A DNA stretch of 64,000 nucleotides from an uncultured Clostridia bacterium (GTDB taxonomy: Bacteria; Bacillota; Clostridia; Christensenellales; Borkfalkiaceae), in contig CAKQSB010000005.1 in NCBI GenBank assembly GCA_934271735.1, positions 96,794 through 160,793 on the forward strand, given 5' to 3'. A program made the translations under genes and the position numbers. Shown in pieces: positions 1 through 7,843 of the stretch (positions are counted from its first letter, which is position 1; each line of letters opens with the position of its first letter). The notes under the pieces were generated by a model. It saw only the letters and a list, made by a program, of their open reading frames with translations, was not told the DNA's origin and did no database searches.

Positions 1-402
1 GGGGCGATCGAATGTGTGTTCTTCCCCAAGACGTACGCGAAATTCAAGGACGATCTGAACGTAGAACAAGTTGTTAAGCTCCGCGGAAAATTGCAGATAA
101 AGGACGAACGCGTAAGCATTCTCGCCGATTCCGTAGTTAAGATAAACGAAAACGAGCCGCAGGAAAACACGCCCGTCAAAAAGAAAAAAGATTATCTCGG
201 CATTATCCTTCGCGACGACACGAAAACCTTCAAAAACGAACTTATAGACATACTTTCCACCTATCCCGGCGACATAACCGTATGTTTTAAGATAGACGGG
301 AAAAACTATATAATGACGCAGACCGTAAGGAACTGCAAAGGTCTTATAAACGAACTGCTCTCCATTGTGGACGAACAGGATATAAAATTCTTCTCAAACT
401 GA
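1..402 (+). CDS. dnaE: DNA polymerase III subunit alpha, C-terminal end (partial)
   Basis: This is the 3' end of a gene that begins before the window; the frame is open from base 1. The visible 134 residues match the C-terminal OB-fold region of bacterial DnaE, the replicative polymerase catalytic subunit: a strand ending VFFPKTYAKF, then a VVKLRGKLQIKDERVSILAD stretch typical of that OB fold, and a short tail after a Lys-rich linker. The catalytic domains are outside the window. It is followed after 36 bases by pfkA, with no terminator in between, so the two are probably co-transcribed. The dnaE-pfkA order resembles the dnaE-accDA-pfkA neighbourhood of Bacillus. Confidence 0.85.
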   Translation, partial: GAIECVFFPKTYAKFKDDLNVEQVVKLRGKLQIKDERVSILADSVVKINENEPQENTPVKKKKDYLGIILRDDTKTFKNELIDILSTYPGDITVCFKIDGKNYIMTQTVRNCKGLINELLSIVDEQDIKFFSN

Positions 403-438
403 TAAAAAATTTACATTTATACCCAAGGAGGTAAACAT

Positions 439-1398
439 ATGAAAAAAATAGCAATACTCACAAGCGGCGGAGACGCCCCGGGAATGAACGCCTGCATAAG
501 GGCGTGCGTAAGAAGCGCGGTCAACAGCGGACTTGAAGTTTACGGCGTTGAAAGAGGTTACTTCGGACTTGTAAACAACTGCATCTTCCCGATGACTACC
601 CACTCCGTGTGCGATATCGTCCAGAGAGGCGGCACAATTTTAAAAACCGCAAGATGTCTCGACTTCAAACTTCCCGAAACGAGAAAGAAAGCCGCGGACA
701 ACCTTAAAGCTCTCGGTATCGAAGGTCTTGTCGTAATCGGCGGCGACGGTTCGTTCACCGGCGCAAGACTTTTGTCCGACGAAAACGGAATCAACGTCGT
801 GGGTATTCCCGGCACAATCGATAACGACCTTGCTTATACCGACTACACTCTCGGTTTCGACACCGCGGTAAACACCGTTCTCTGGGCAATCAACAACCTC
901 AGAGACACCATGACCTCTCACGACAGAGTTTCGCTCGTCAAAGTTATGGGCAGACGTTGCGGAGATATCGCGCTTTACTCGGGTATCTGCGGCGGCGCGG
1001 AATATATCCTCGTTCCCGAAATTCCTTACGATATTCAGGCTATCGCCGAAGATATCAAAAAGAGTAAGGAAAGAGGCAAAACTTCCAACATCATCGTTTT
1101 GGCGGAAGGCGCGGGCAACGAACAGGAAATCAAAACCATCGTTTCGGTTATCAGCGGCGCGGACGTTAAAGTTACTACTCTCGGTCACATTCAGAGAGGC
1201 GGCACGCCCACTATGGCGGACAGAATGCTCGCCGCGAGATTCGGCACGAGAGCCACCGAACTTTTAATCGAGGGCAAGACCAACAGAGTTATCGGTATCA
1301 AACACAATAAAATAGTCGATCTCGATATAACGGAAGCACTTTCCGAAACAAAGAAAATCGACAAAAAGCTTTACGATATGGCGGCTAAACTCTGCTAA
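439..1398 (+). CDS. pfkA: ATP-dependent 6-phosphofructokinase
   Basis: Phosphorylates fructose-6-phosphate to fructose-1,6-bisphosphate, the committed step of glycolysis, in the cytosol. At 319 residues it has the length of bacterial PfkA. The N-terminal phosphate loop ILTSGGDAPGMNA, GGDGSFTGA (ATP/Mg binding), PGTIDNDL with the catalytic Asp, MGRRCGD and HIQRGG are all visible. The Gly in GGDGS and PGTIDND mark the ATP-using type, unlike the next gene. A strong Shine-Dalgarno AAGGAGG lies just upstream of the ATG. Probably transcribed with dnaE and the downstream PPi-type paralogue, which starts 27 bases after its stop. Confidence 0.95.
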   Translation: MKKIAILTSGGDAPGMNACIRACVRSAVNSGLEVYGVERGYFGLVNNCIFPMTTHSVCDIVQRGGTILKTARCLDFKLPETRKKAADNLKALGIEGLVVIGGDGSFTGARLLSDENGINVVGIPGTIDNDLAYTDYTLGFDTAVNTVLWAINNLRDTMTSHDRVSLVKVMGRRCGDIALYSGICGGAEYILVPEIPYDIQAIAEDIKKSKERGKTSNIIVLAEGAGNEQEIKTIVSVISGADVKVTTLGHIQRGGTPTMADRMLAARFGTRATELLIEGKTNRVIGIKHNKIVDLDITEALSETKKIDKKLYDMAAKLC

Positions 1399-1425
1399 AA
1401 TGTCGCTAAAAACACGAAAAAACTT

Positions 1426-2658
1426 ATGAAAAATCTTAAAGGAAGATGCGTTTTCGCTCAATCGGGCGGACCTACCACGGTTATAAACGCGAGTATTGCG
1501 GGCGGACTTCTGGAGGCTCTCGACAGCGAAAACATCACGGGCGTTTTGTGCGCTCATCACGGAATAAAAGGCGTTCTGGACGAGGACTTTTTCGATATTT
1601 CGGCGGAAGACAGAGCCGAGTTGGAAGCTCTCAAATACACGCCCGCTTCGGCGTTCGGTTCGGTCAGATATAAGCTCAAAAATCCCGCCGAGGACGATTC
1701 CGATTATCGCAGAATTTTGGAGGTTTTCAAAAAATACGACGTTCGTTATTTTTTCTATAACGGCGGCAACGACAGTATGGATACCTGCGATAAAATCTCG
1801 AAATATATGCAGAAATCGGGTTACGATATGAACGTTATCGGTATTCCGAAAACAATCGATAACGACCTTTGCGGCACAGACCACTGCCCCGGCTACGGCA
1901 GCGCGGCGAAATACATAGCCAACTCCGTTATGGAAGTGAACAGAGACGCCGAGATTTACTATTCCCCGCTTGTCATAATCGTGGAGATTATGGGCAGAAA
2001 CGCGGGCTGGCTCACCGCGGCAAGCAGACTTGCTTCCGTAAACGGCGACGGCGCCGACCTTATTTATCTTCCCGAAGTTCCTTTCTGTTACGAGAAATTT
2101 TTGAGAGACGTTAAAAAGGTAGTGGACGAAAAAAATCACTGCGTCGTAGCGGTTTCCGAGGGAATACGTTTTGCGGACGGCAGATACGTCGGCGAAGACG
2201 GCAGCTCGGTGGACGATTTCGGACATTCTCAGCTCGGCGGCGTTTGTTCGGCTTTGAAAGCGCAGGTCAAAACGCTCGGAATAAAGTGCAAGGCTATCGA
2301 ACTTAACATTCTGCAACGCTGCGCGGCGCACTGCGCTTCGGAAACGGACATTGAGGAGTCATTTTCGGCAGGGCGTTATGCCGTTAAAAAAGCCATAGAA
2401 GGCGAAACCGACAAGATGATCGGTTTTAGAAGAAAGGGCGGAAACAATTACGAAATCGAATACGTTGCCGAACCGCTTTCCTCCGCGGCGAACGCCGAAA
2501 AGAAAATCCCTGCCGAATGGATAACGGAAGACGGCACGAGCCTTACCGAAGATTTTGTTTCCTATGCTCTTCCCCTTATTTCGGGCGAACCCAAACGCAG
2601 GCTCAAAAACGGACTTCCCGAATACGCAAAGCTTAAATTCGTAAAGATTAAGCTTTAA
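1426..2658 (+). CDS. pfp: Diphosphate--fructose-6-phosphate 1-phosphotransferase (PPi-PFK)
   Basis: A 410-residue phosphofructokinase-superfamily protein of the pyrophosphate-dependent clade, which makes the PFK step reversible using PPi. Motifs include QSGGPTTVIN, GGNDSMDT where ATP enzymes have GGDGS, PKTIDNDL with Lys replacing the Gly of PGTIDND, and MGRNAGWLTAASRLA. The Asp/Lys pair in GGNDS and PKTIDND is the known marker of PPi specificity. It follows pfkA by 27 bases and ends before a bidirectional terminator shared with aspS. No strong Shine-Dalgarno is evident in the short gap. The role as a PPi enzyme rests on motifs alone. Confidence 0.88.
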   Translation: MKNLKGRCVFAQSGGPTTVINASIAGGLLEALDSENITGVLCAHHGIKGVLDEDFFDISAEDRAELEALKYTPASAFGSVRYKLKNPAEDDSDYRRILEVFKKYDVRYFFYNGGNDSMDTCDKISKYMQKSGYDMNVIGIPKTIDNDLCGTDHCPGYGSAAKYIANSVMEVNRDAEIYYSPLVIIVEIMGRNAGWLTAASRLASVNGDGADLIYLPEVPFCYEKFLRDVKKVVDEKNHCVVAVSEGIRFADGRYVGEDGSSVDDFGHSQLGGVCSALKAQVKTLGIKCKAIELNILQRCAAHCASETDIEESFSAGRYAVKKAIEGETDKMIGFRRKGGNNYEIEYVAEPLSSAANAEKKIPAEWITEDGTSLTEDFVSYALPLISGEPKRRLKNGLPEYAKLKFVKIKL

Positions 2659-2687
2659 AAACTTACCTATAAGTCGATTATCATAAT

Positions 2688-2726
2688 AAAACCCCGTCAA
2701 AGAGATTTTTCTCCCGACGGGGTTTT
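2688..2726. terminator. Bidirectional intrinsic terminator between pfp and aspS
   Basis: An 11-bp perfect stem, AAAACCCCGTC paired with GACGGGGTTTT, around a 17-base loop. The A-rich left arm and T-rich right arm let it serve both convergent genes. A copy of the dispersed motif TAATCGACTTATAG (reverse strand, 2667-2680) lies just before it. Confidence 0.85.
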
Positions 2727-2776
2727 CTATTGTTTCGATTATCCGATTTATATAACAGTAATTTTTGTTAAAACAA

Positions 2777-4579
2777 TCAGTCTTTTTTGACTTCGATATA
2801 AAGTTCGTCAAGCTGTTTCTGTTCTACGGGCGCGGGCGCGCTGCTCATGAGGCACGAAGCCGTCTGAACCTTCGGGAAGGCGATAACGTCTCTTATCGAA
2901 TCGTCTTTGGACAAAAGCATTGTGAGACGGTCTAAGCCGAAAGCAAGTCCGCCGTGCGGGGGCGCGCCGTAATTGAACGCGTCCACGAAAAAGCCGAATT
3001 TCTTTTCGATATCTTCCTCGGAAAAACCGAGAATATTGAACATCTTCTTCTGAATATCTCTCGAGTGAATACGGATAGAACCGCCGCCCGATTCCTGACC
3101 GTTGATAACAAGGTCGTAAGCTTTCGCTCTCGCTTTGGACGGATCTGTTTCGCAAAGCTCGAGATCCTCGTTCATAGGAGCGGTAAACGGGTGGTGAACC
3201 GCCATATAACGATTCTCCTCTTCCGACCATTCGAACATCGGGAACTCGGTTATCCACAAAATATCGTAAACGTCCTTATCGATAAGTCCGTGTTTGTCCG
3301 CAATCATAAGACGGATTCCGCCGAGCGTGTTGAACACGACATAATCCTTATCCGCCGCAAAGAATAAAACGTCGCCCTCTTCAAAGTTCATTCTCGCCTT
3401 TATGTTTTCGATATCCGTCGGCGTGACGAATTTTGCGAACGACGATTTGATTTCGCCGCCGTTTGCCCAAGTCATCCAGCAAAGCCCTTTCGCTCCGAGC
3501 GTTTTTGCGTACTCGACGGTAGCGTCAAGCTCTTTTCTCGAGAATTTGTCGGCTAAACCTTTGGCGTTGATAGCTCTCACGCTACCTCTGATAGGTCCGA
3601 TTTCGATTTTCAAAGCGTCCGCGAAAACCTTGAATTCCGATTTTGCGAACAAATCCGAGCAATTAACGATTTTCAAACCGAATCTTGTGTCGGGCTTGTC
3701 CGAACCGTAATTCTCCATAGCCTCGCGGTAAGTCATCGTTCTGAAATGTCCGTCGCCGAGATCTAAGCCTATCGCGCTTTTGAAAATGTTTTTGATAAGC
3801 CCCTCGATCGGGTACATAACGTCTTCGATTTCCTCTACGAAGCTCATCTCGACGTCTATCTGAGTAAATTCCGGCTGACGATTGGCTCTCAAATCCTCGT
3901 CGCGGAAACATTTGGTTATCTGATAATATCTGTCGAAACCCGCAATCATTAAAAGCTGCTTATAAAGCTGGGGAGACTGCGGCAACGCGTAAAAACACCC
4001 TTCGTGAACCCTTGACGGAACGAGATAGTCTCTCGCGCCCTCGGGGGTCGACCTTCCGAGCATAGGCGTTTCCACCTCGACAAATCCGTTGTCGTCGAAA
4101 AATCTTCTTGCGGCTTTGGTTATCTCGTTTCTCAAAAACAGGTTTTTCTGCAAAGAAGGTCTTCTTAAATCGAGATATCTGTATTTTAAGCGAAGGGTTT
4201 CGTTGACGTTGGAATCGTCCAGAATTTCGAACGGCGTGGTGTCCGCCTCGGCAAGAATTTTAAGCTCGTCGGCAAGAATTTCGATCTCGCCCGTTGCGAT
4301 TTTGTTTGTTTTGCTTTCTCTTTCTCTAACTTTTCCCTTAACCGCGAGAACGTATTCCGAACGGATATTCTGCGCTTTTTCAAAAACCGCTTTATCCGTC
4401 GTATCGTCGAAAACGACCTGAACGAGACCCGTTTTATCGCGAAGATCGACGAAAATAAGCGAGCCGAGATTTCTTCTTCTCTGCGTCCAGCCCATAACCG
4501 TAACTTCTTTTCCCGCGTCCGCGCTACGAAGCGTTCCGCACATCGAAGTACGCCTTAAATCACCCATAAATTCTGACAT
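2777..4579 (-). CDS. aspS: Aspartyl-tRNA synthetase
   Basis: Class II aminoacyl-tRNA synthetase charging tRNA-Asp. At 600 residues it is the long bacterial type: an N-terminal OB-fold anticodon-binding domain (GWTQRRRNLGSLIFVDLRD), class II motif 2 (FRDEDLRANRQPEFTQID), the bacterial GAD insertion in the middle (around residues 290-420), and motif 3 near the end (GLDRL). The ATG at 4579 has GGAG eight bases upstream. It is monocistronic on the evidence of its own promoter (4639-4667) and a terminator after its stop. The bacterial-type architecture does not by itself tell whether it is Asp-only or also acts on tRNA-Asn. Confidence 0.96.
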   Translation of the reverse strand: MSEFMGDLRRTSMCGTLRSADAGKEVTVMGWTQRRRNLGSLIFVDLRDKTGLVQVVFDDTTDKAVFEKAQNIRSEYVLAVKGKVRERESKTNKIATGEIEILADELKILAEADTTPFEILDDSNVNETLRLKYRYLDLRRPSLQKNLFLRNEITKAARRFFDDNGFVEVETPMLGRSTPEGARDYLVPSRVHEGCFYALPQSPQLYKQLLMIAGFDRYYQITKCFRDEDLRANRQPEFTQIDVEMSFVEEIEDVMYPIEGLIKNIFKSAIGLDLGDGHFRTMTYREAMENYGSDKPDTRFGLKIVNCSDLFAKSEFKVFADALKIEIGPIRGSVRAINAKGLADKFSRKELDATVEYAKTLGAKGLCWMTWANGGEIKSSFAKFVTPTDIENIKARMNFEEGDVLFFAADKDYVVFNTLGGIRLMIADKHGLIDKDVYDILWITEFPMFEWSEEENRYMAVHHPFTAPMNEDLELCETDPSKARAKAYDLVINGQESGGGSIRIHSRDIQKKMFNILGFSEEDIEKKFGFFVDAFNYGAPPHGGLAFGLDRLTMLLSKDDSIRDVIAFPKVQTASCLMSSAPAPVEQKQLDELYIEVKKD

Positions 4580-4596
4580 ATGTATTTCTCCGTTTT

Positions 4597-4626
4597 AAGG
4601 TCTCCGAATTTAGCTCGGCAGACCTT
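4597..4626 (-). promoter_or_regulatory. 5' leader hairpin of aspS
   Basis: AAGGTCTCCGA (4597-4607) pairs with TCGGcAGACCTT (4615-4626), one bulged base. The hairpin begins a few bases from the predicted transcription start, so it would cap the 5' end of the aspS mRNA. It has no U-tract and no T-box sequence; a role in mRNA stability is a guess. Confidence 0.5.
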
Positions 4627-4638
4627 GCGTATACGATT

Positions 4639-4667
4639 ATTCTAAACTTTTAGGAGAAAAATGTCAA
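4639..4667 (-). promoter_or_regulatory. Sigma-A promoter of aspS
   Basis: On the minus strand, -35 TTGACA (4662-4667), 17-base spacer, -10 TAGAAT (4639-4644). Predicted start is near 4632, giving a leader of about 53 bases. Confidence 0.8.
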
Positions 4668-4730
4668 CGAATATTTTGAGATATTAGAATATATATGTAA
4701 AATTTACGCTGTCGGCGGATATTTTCGGAC

Positions 4731-5789
4731 CTACTCGTATACTCTTTCGAATCGTTTAAGCCCCGTAAGGATTTCGTAGGAAATCGTACCGCAGGCGTTC
4801 GCCATATCTTCGGCGGTAAGCGTTTTTCCGCCCTGACTGCCGATAAAAACCACCTCGTCGCCCGCTTTAACGCTTTTGTCAACCAACGCGAAACAATAGT
4901 CCATACAAACGCTGCCGACGATTTTCCGTCTTTTTCCGCCGACAAGAACGTTTCCGCCGGTAAACTTACGCAAAATTCCGTCCCCGTAGCCCGCGGAAAC
5001 CGTAGCTATATAACAATCTTTTTCGGCGATAAATTTTCCGCCGTAACCGACCGTCTCGCCCTTTTTAACTTTCGCCGCCCTCGAAACGTAGCTTTTCAGC
5101 GTAAGGCACGGTTTAACGCCCGCCGCGCCGTAGCCGTAAATCCCGATCCCGAAGCGCACCATATCGAAACGATATTTTTCTTCGACAAACTCCGCCGTGG
5201 AAGAAATATGTTTTATCGCGCCCGAAAAATTTTCGTCGCCGAGCTTTAAAAACGATAAGAATTTTTCATACTGCTTTTCGTTTCTCGCCTTATTCTCCCC
5301 GTCGAAAAAATGCGAATAAACGCCCTTTATCGTCACCGTTCGGCATAAATTGACCGCGTTAATCGACTTATAGACGGCTTTTTCGGTTTTAATCCCCATT
5401 CGGTTCATACCCGTATCGAGACATATATGCACGTATGCCGAAACGTTCATATCTTCACTTACGCGTATAATTTCGTTAAGCTCGGAAGGTGATGAAACAC
5501 TGATTTCGATTTTCTTTAAAATACATCTTCCGATTTCTTTCCCCGTAACTCTCGCAAGGCATAAAATCGGCTTAGCCGTTATTTCCCTCGCCCTTTCCGC
5601 TTCTTCGAGGGTTGCCGTAACGAAATAATCGGCGGAACTTTCCAGAGCTTTGATAACTTCTCTTTCGCCGTGACCGTAAGCGTCGGCTTTAACGACGGCG
5701 GCAGAGAGAACGCCGCGCGGAAGTTTCGACTTCAACAAATCGAAATTATAAACAAGATTTTTTAAATTTATACAGATTTTACCCCTCAT
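4731..5789 (-). CDS. alr: Alanine racemase
   Basis: PLP-dependent interconversion of L- and D-alanine, supplying D-Ala for peptidoglycan. The PLP-binding Lys sits in VVKADAYGHG near the N-terminus and the second catalytic Tyr in SAGYGDG; GIGIYGYG and the CMD motif of the C-terminal barrel are also present. I chose the ATG at 5789 (protein starting MRGKICIN, 352 residues) because GGGAAG lies just upstream and family homology starts here; the frame is open to an ATG at 5813 with no convincing Shine-Dalgarno. One exact copy of TAATCGACTTATAG (5360-5373) lies inside this gene. Confidence 0.93.
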   Translation of the reverse strand: MRGKICINLKNLVYNFDLLKSKLPRGVLSAAVVKADAYGHGEREVIKALESSADYFVTATLEEAERAREITAKPILCLARVTGKEIGRCILKKIEISVSSPSELNEIIRVSEDMNVSAYVHICLDTGMNRMGIKTEKAVYKSINAVNLCRTVTIKGVYSHFFDGENKARNEKQYEKFLSFLKLGDENFSGAIKHISSTAEFVEEKYRFDMVRFGIGIYGYGAAGVKPCLTLKSYVSRAAKVKKGETVGYGGKFIAEKDCYIATVSAGYGDGILRKFTGGNVLVGGKRRKIVGSVCMDYCFALVDKSVKAGDEVVFIGSQGGKTLTAEDMANACGTISYEILTGLKRFERVYE

Positions 5790-5857
5790 ACTCTTCCCGA
5801 AAATCACATTCAAATGCCGAATAAATCGCTTTTAAGAACATATCTCCCGCTCTTCGC

Positions 5858-5886
5858 TTTACATCGGCAAAAAAATGCTATATAAT
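5858..5886 (+). promoter_or_regulatory. Sigma-A promoter of the M18 aminopeptidase gene
   Basis: -35 TTTACA (5858-5863), 17-base spacer, -10 TATAAT (5881-5886), about 40 bases before the start codon at 5925. Confidence 0.75.
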
Positions 5887-5924
5887 AATGCTATACAATA
5901 TATTTATTATCGACGAGGTGAAAT

Positions 5925-7208
5925 ATGAATTTACTTACGGAATTTCTCGATAAATCGAAAACGGCTTTCCATGCCGTGAAACTCGGCACGGAAAAACTTA
6001 TAAAAGAAGGCTTTGCGGAGCTTAAAGAAAACGAAAAATGGAACGTAAAAAAAGGCGGGAAATATTTCGTCACGAGGAACGGTTCTGCTTTAATCGCGTT
6101 CGTTATCGGCGGAGAGGACTCGTTCAATATAGTAGCTTCGCACGGGGATTCGCCATGCTTTAAAATCAAAGCAAACCCCGAAATAAAAAGTGACAATTAC
6201 GAAAAATTGAATGTTGAAAGATACGGCGGCGGGATATTTTATTCCTGGCTCGATACGCCTTTAACCATTGCGGGAAGAGTTATCATTTCGCGCGATAACG
6301 AACTTATAGCGCGGGTTTTCACTTCCGATCACAAGTTTGTTATCCCCTCTGTGGCGATACATTTCAACCGCTCCGTGAACGACGGATTAAAGCTCAATCC
6401 CCAGACGGATATGTCGCCGATAACCGACATTTTAAACGGCGCGGTAAGCGGAAAAGAACTTCAAAATGAGCTTGAAAAGTTCGCGGGAGACGGAAAAGTC
6501 GTCGATTACGATCTTTACGTGGTGTCCGCCGAAAAACCGTTCTTTGCGGGATTTAAAGACGAGTTTTTGTGCAGCCCGAGAATAGACAACCTCACGAGCG
6601 CGTTTTCTTCTCTCGAAGCCCTTTGCAAAGCCGATCCGAAGGAAATCGCCGTTTGCTATGTAGCGGATAACGAAGAAGTCGGGAGCGGCACGAAACAAGG
6701 CGCGGCATCTAAATTTTTGTTCGACGTTTTAAAAAGAATCGCCGTTTGTCTCGGCAAAGAAAACGACATCGACGAAATGCTTGCAAGCTCCTTTGTCGTT
6801 TCCGACGACAACGCGCACGCCGTTCACCCCAACCACCCCGAATATTCCGACCCGACAAACAGAGTCAAGCTCGGCGAAGGTATAGTCGTTAAGCACCACG
6901 CAAATCAGAATTACACGACGGACGCATATTCTTCCTCGATAATAAAGCGCATTTTCGATAACGCGAACGTTAAATATCAGGATTTTTACACCCGTTCGGA
7001 TATGCCCTGCGGCGGAACGCTCGGCGCGATAAGCTCCTCGCAGGTTTCGATCAAGAGCGTGGATATCGGTATTGCTCAGCTTGCCATGCACTCTTCCATA
7101 GAGACTATGGCAGCCGCAGACTATGAAACCGCAGTCCGCGGATTAACTGCTTTTTATAACGCGAAAATAGTTTCCGACGGCGATTCTTTCGTTAAAATAA
7201 TTTATTGA
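5925..7208 (+). CDS. apeB: M18 family aminopeptidase
   Basis: A 427-residue zinc aminopeptidase of the aspartyl/M18 family, cytosolic, removing N-terminal residues from peptides. Metal and catalytic signatures can be seen: ASHGDSPCFKIK (first metal His-Asp region), the CYVADNEEVGSGT segment with the catalytic Glu pair, SDDNAHAVHPNHPEYSD, and GGTLGAISSSQVSIKSVDIG near the C-terminus. A GAGGTG Shine-Dalgarno precedes the ATG. It has its own promoter and terminator. Substrate preference cannot be read from the sequence; the gene name follows common usage for bacterial M18 enzymes. Confidence 0.9.
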   Translation: MNLLTEFLDKSKTAFHAVKLGTEKLIKEGFAELKENEKWNVKKGGKYFVTRNGSALIAFVIGGEDSFNIVASHGDSPCFKIKANPEIKSDNYEKLNVERYGGGIFYSWLDTPLTIAGRVIISRDNELIARVFTSDHKFVIPSVAIHFNRSVNDGLKLNPQTDMSPITDILNGAVSGKELQNELEKFAGDGKVVDYDLYVVSAEKPFFAGFKDEFLCSPRIDNLTSAFSSLEALCKADPKEIAVCYVADNEEVGSGTKQGAASKFLFDVLKRIAVCLGKENDIDEMLASSFVVSDDNAHAVHPNHPEYSDPTNRVKLGEGIVVKHHANQNYTTDAYSSSIIKRIFDNANVKYQDFYTRSDMPCGGTLGAISSSQVSIKSVDIGIAQLAMHSSIETMAAADYETAVRGLTAFYNAKIVSDGDSFVKIIY

Positions 7209-7228
7209 GGCTTTTGATTATAATAAAC

Positions 7229-7276
7229 ATGCGCCCGCTCCTCTCGGATTTTGCCGAAAAAGGTCGGGCGCATTTT
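7229..7276 (+). terminator. Intrinsic terminator after the M18 aminopeptidase gene
   Basis: ATGCGCCCG (7229-7237) pairs with CGGGCGCAT (7265-7273), followed by a T-rich tract. The right arm runs directly into the 23-bp repeat array. Confidence 0.75.
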
Positions 7277-7287
7277 GTTGTTTCTTG

Positions 7288-7448
7288 CCGTCGGATTATG
7301 TCGTTTTTTGTTGTCGTTATTTGCAGATTTTTGCTGTCGCAACATGTCGCAATATACCGTCGTATTATGTCGTTTCACGCCGTCGGGATTTGCAATATTC
7401 TGCCGTCGAAGCTTGTCATAATACGCCGTCGGGATTTGCCGTTTTCCG
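7288..7448. repeat. Tandem array, seven degenerate 23-bp units
   Basis: Seven consecutive 23-base units starting at 7288, 7311, 7334, 7357, 7380, 7403 and 7426. Most begin CCGTCG followed by an AT-rich half with TTGTC/TTTGC in the middle and end in a G; no unit is longer or shorter than 23. Bases 7265-7287 match as a weaker eighth unit but overlap the terminator stem. The array fills the space between two convergent genes. The period is not a multiple of three, so the frame open across it is not a repeat protein. Confidence 0.8.
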
Positions 7449-7452
7449 CCGC

Positions 7453-7839
7453 TTATTCTTTCCGCCGTTTAGCCGCAGGCGTTTTTTTCGCATCGGTAAG
7501 CTCAAAACTTATATCGACGAGCATTTTTAGCTTGTTTTCGTCCGTTTTGTCGATATAAACGGACAACCAGTGGGTTTTATTCATATGATATGCCCGAAAA
7601 ATCGTTTTGTTGTCTACGATTTCGTCTATCATAAACGGTTCGCATTTAAGATTTATTATATCCACGTCCCGACCAAGCTCAAGCCCGAGTCTACCCGCAA
7701 AAACGGGCATAATGAGAGCGAACCATTTCTTGTTCGACGGGTGGCGAAAAACGGAAAAATCCGGCGAATCGAGCCACGGATTTTCCTCGGTTGTGATATA
7801 ATTATTTAAAATATATTCTGTCAGCTTTGTTCTGTCCAT
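7453..7839 (-). CDS. MmcQ/YjbR family protein
   Basis: A 128-residue protein of the MmcQ/YjbR (CyaY-like fold) family. Visible features are the FRHPSNKKWFALIMPV core, the LNLK-like strand INLKCEPFMIDEI, and the family's HMNKTHWLSVYID segment; a short basic tail (KKTPAAKRRKE) ends the protein. Family members are often annotated as DNA-binding, but function is not established. Its start lies four bases beyond the recG stop, so it is the distal gene of a recG transcript. Confidence 0.85.
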   Translation of the reverse strand: MDRTKLTEYILNNYITTEENPWLDSPDFSVFRHPSNKKWFALIMPVFAGRLGLELGRDVDIINLKCEPFMIDEIVDNKTIFRAYHMNKTHWLSVYIDKTDENKLKMLVDISFELTDAKKTPAAKRRKE

Positions 7840-7843
7840 AAAT

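Noticed and set aside
7288..7448. CRISPR array
   Set aside because: Units are contiguous with no spacers and are too degenerate; no cas genes. The same applies to the 25-bp array.
7205..7558. 117-residue open frame after the M18 aminopeptidase gene
   Set aside because: It reads through the terminator and the 23-bp array; composition is repeat-driven.
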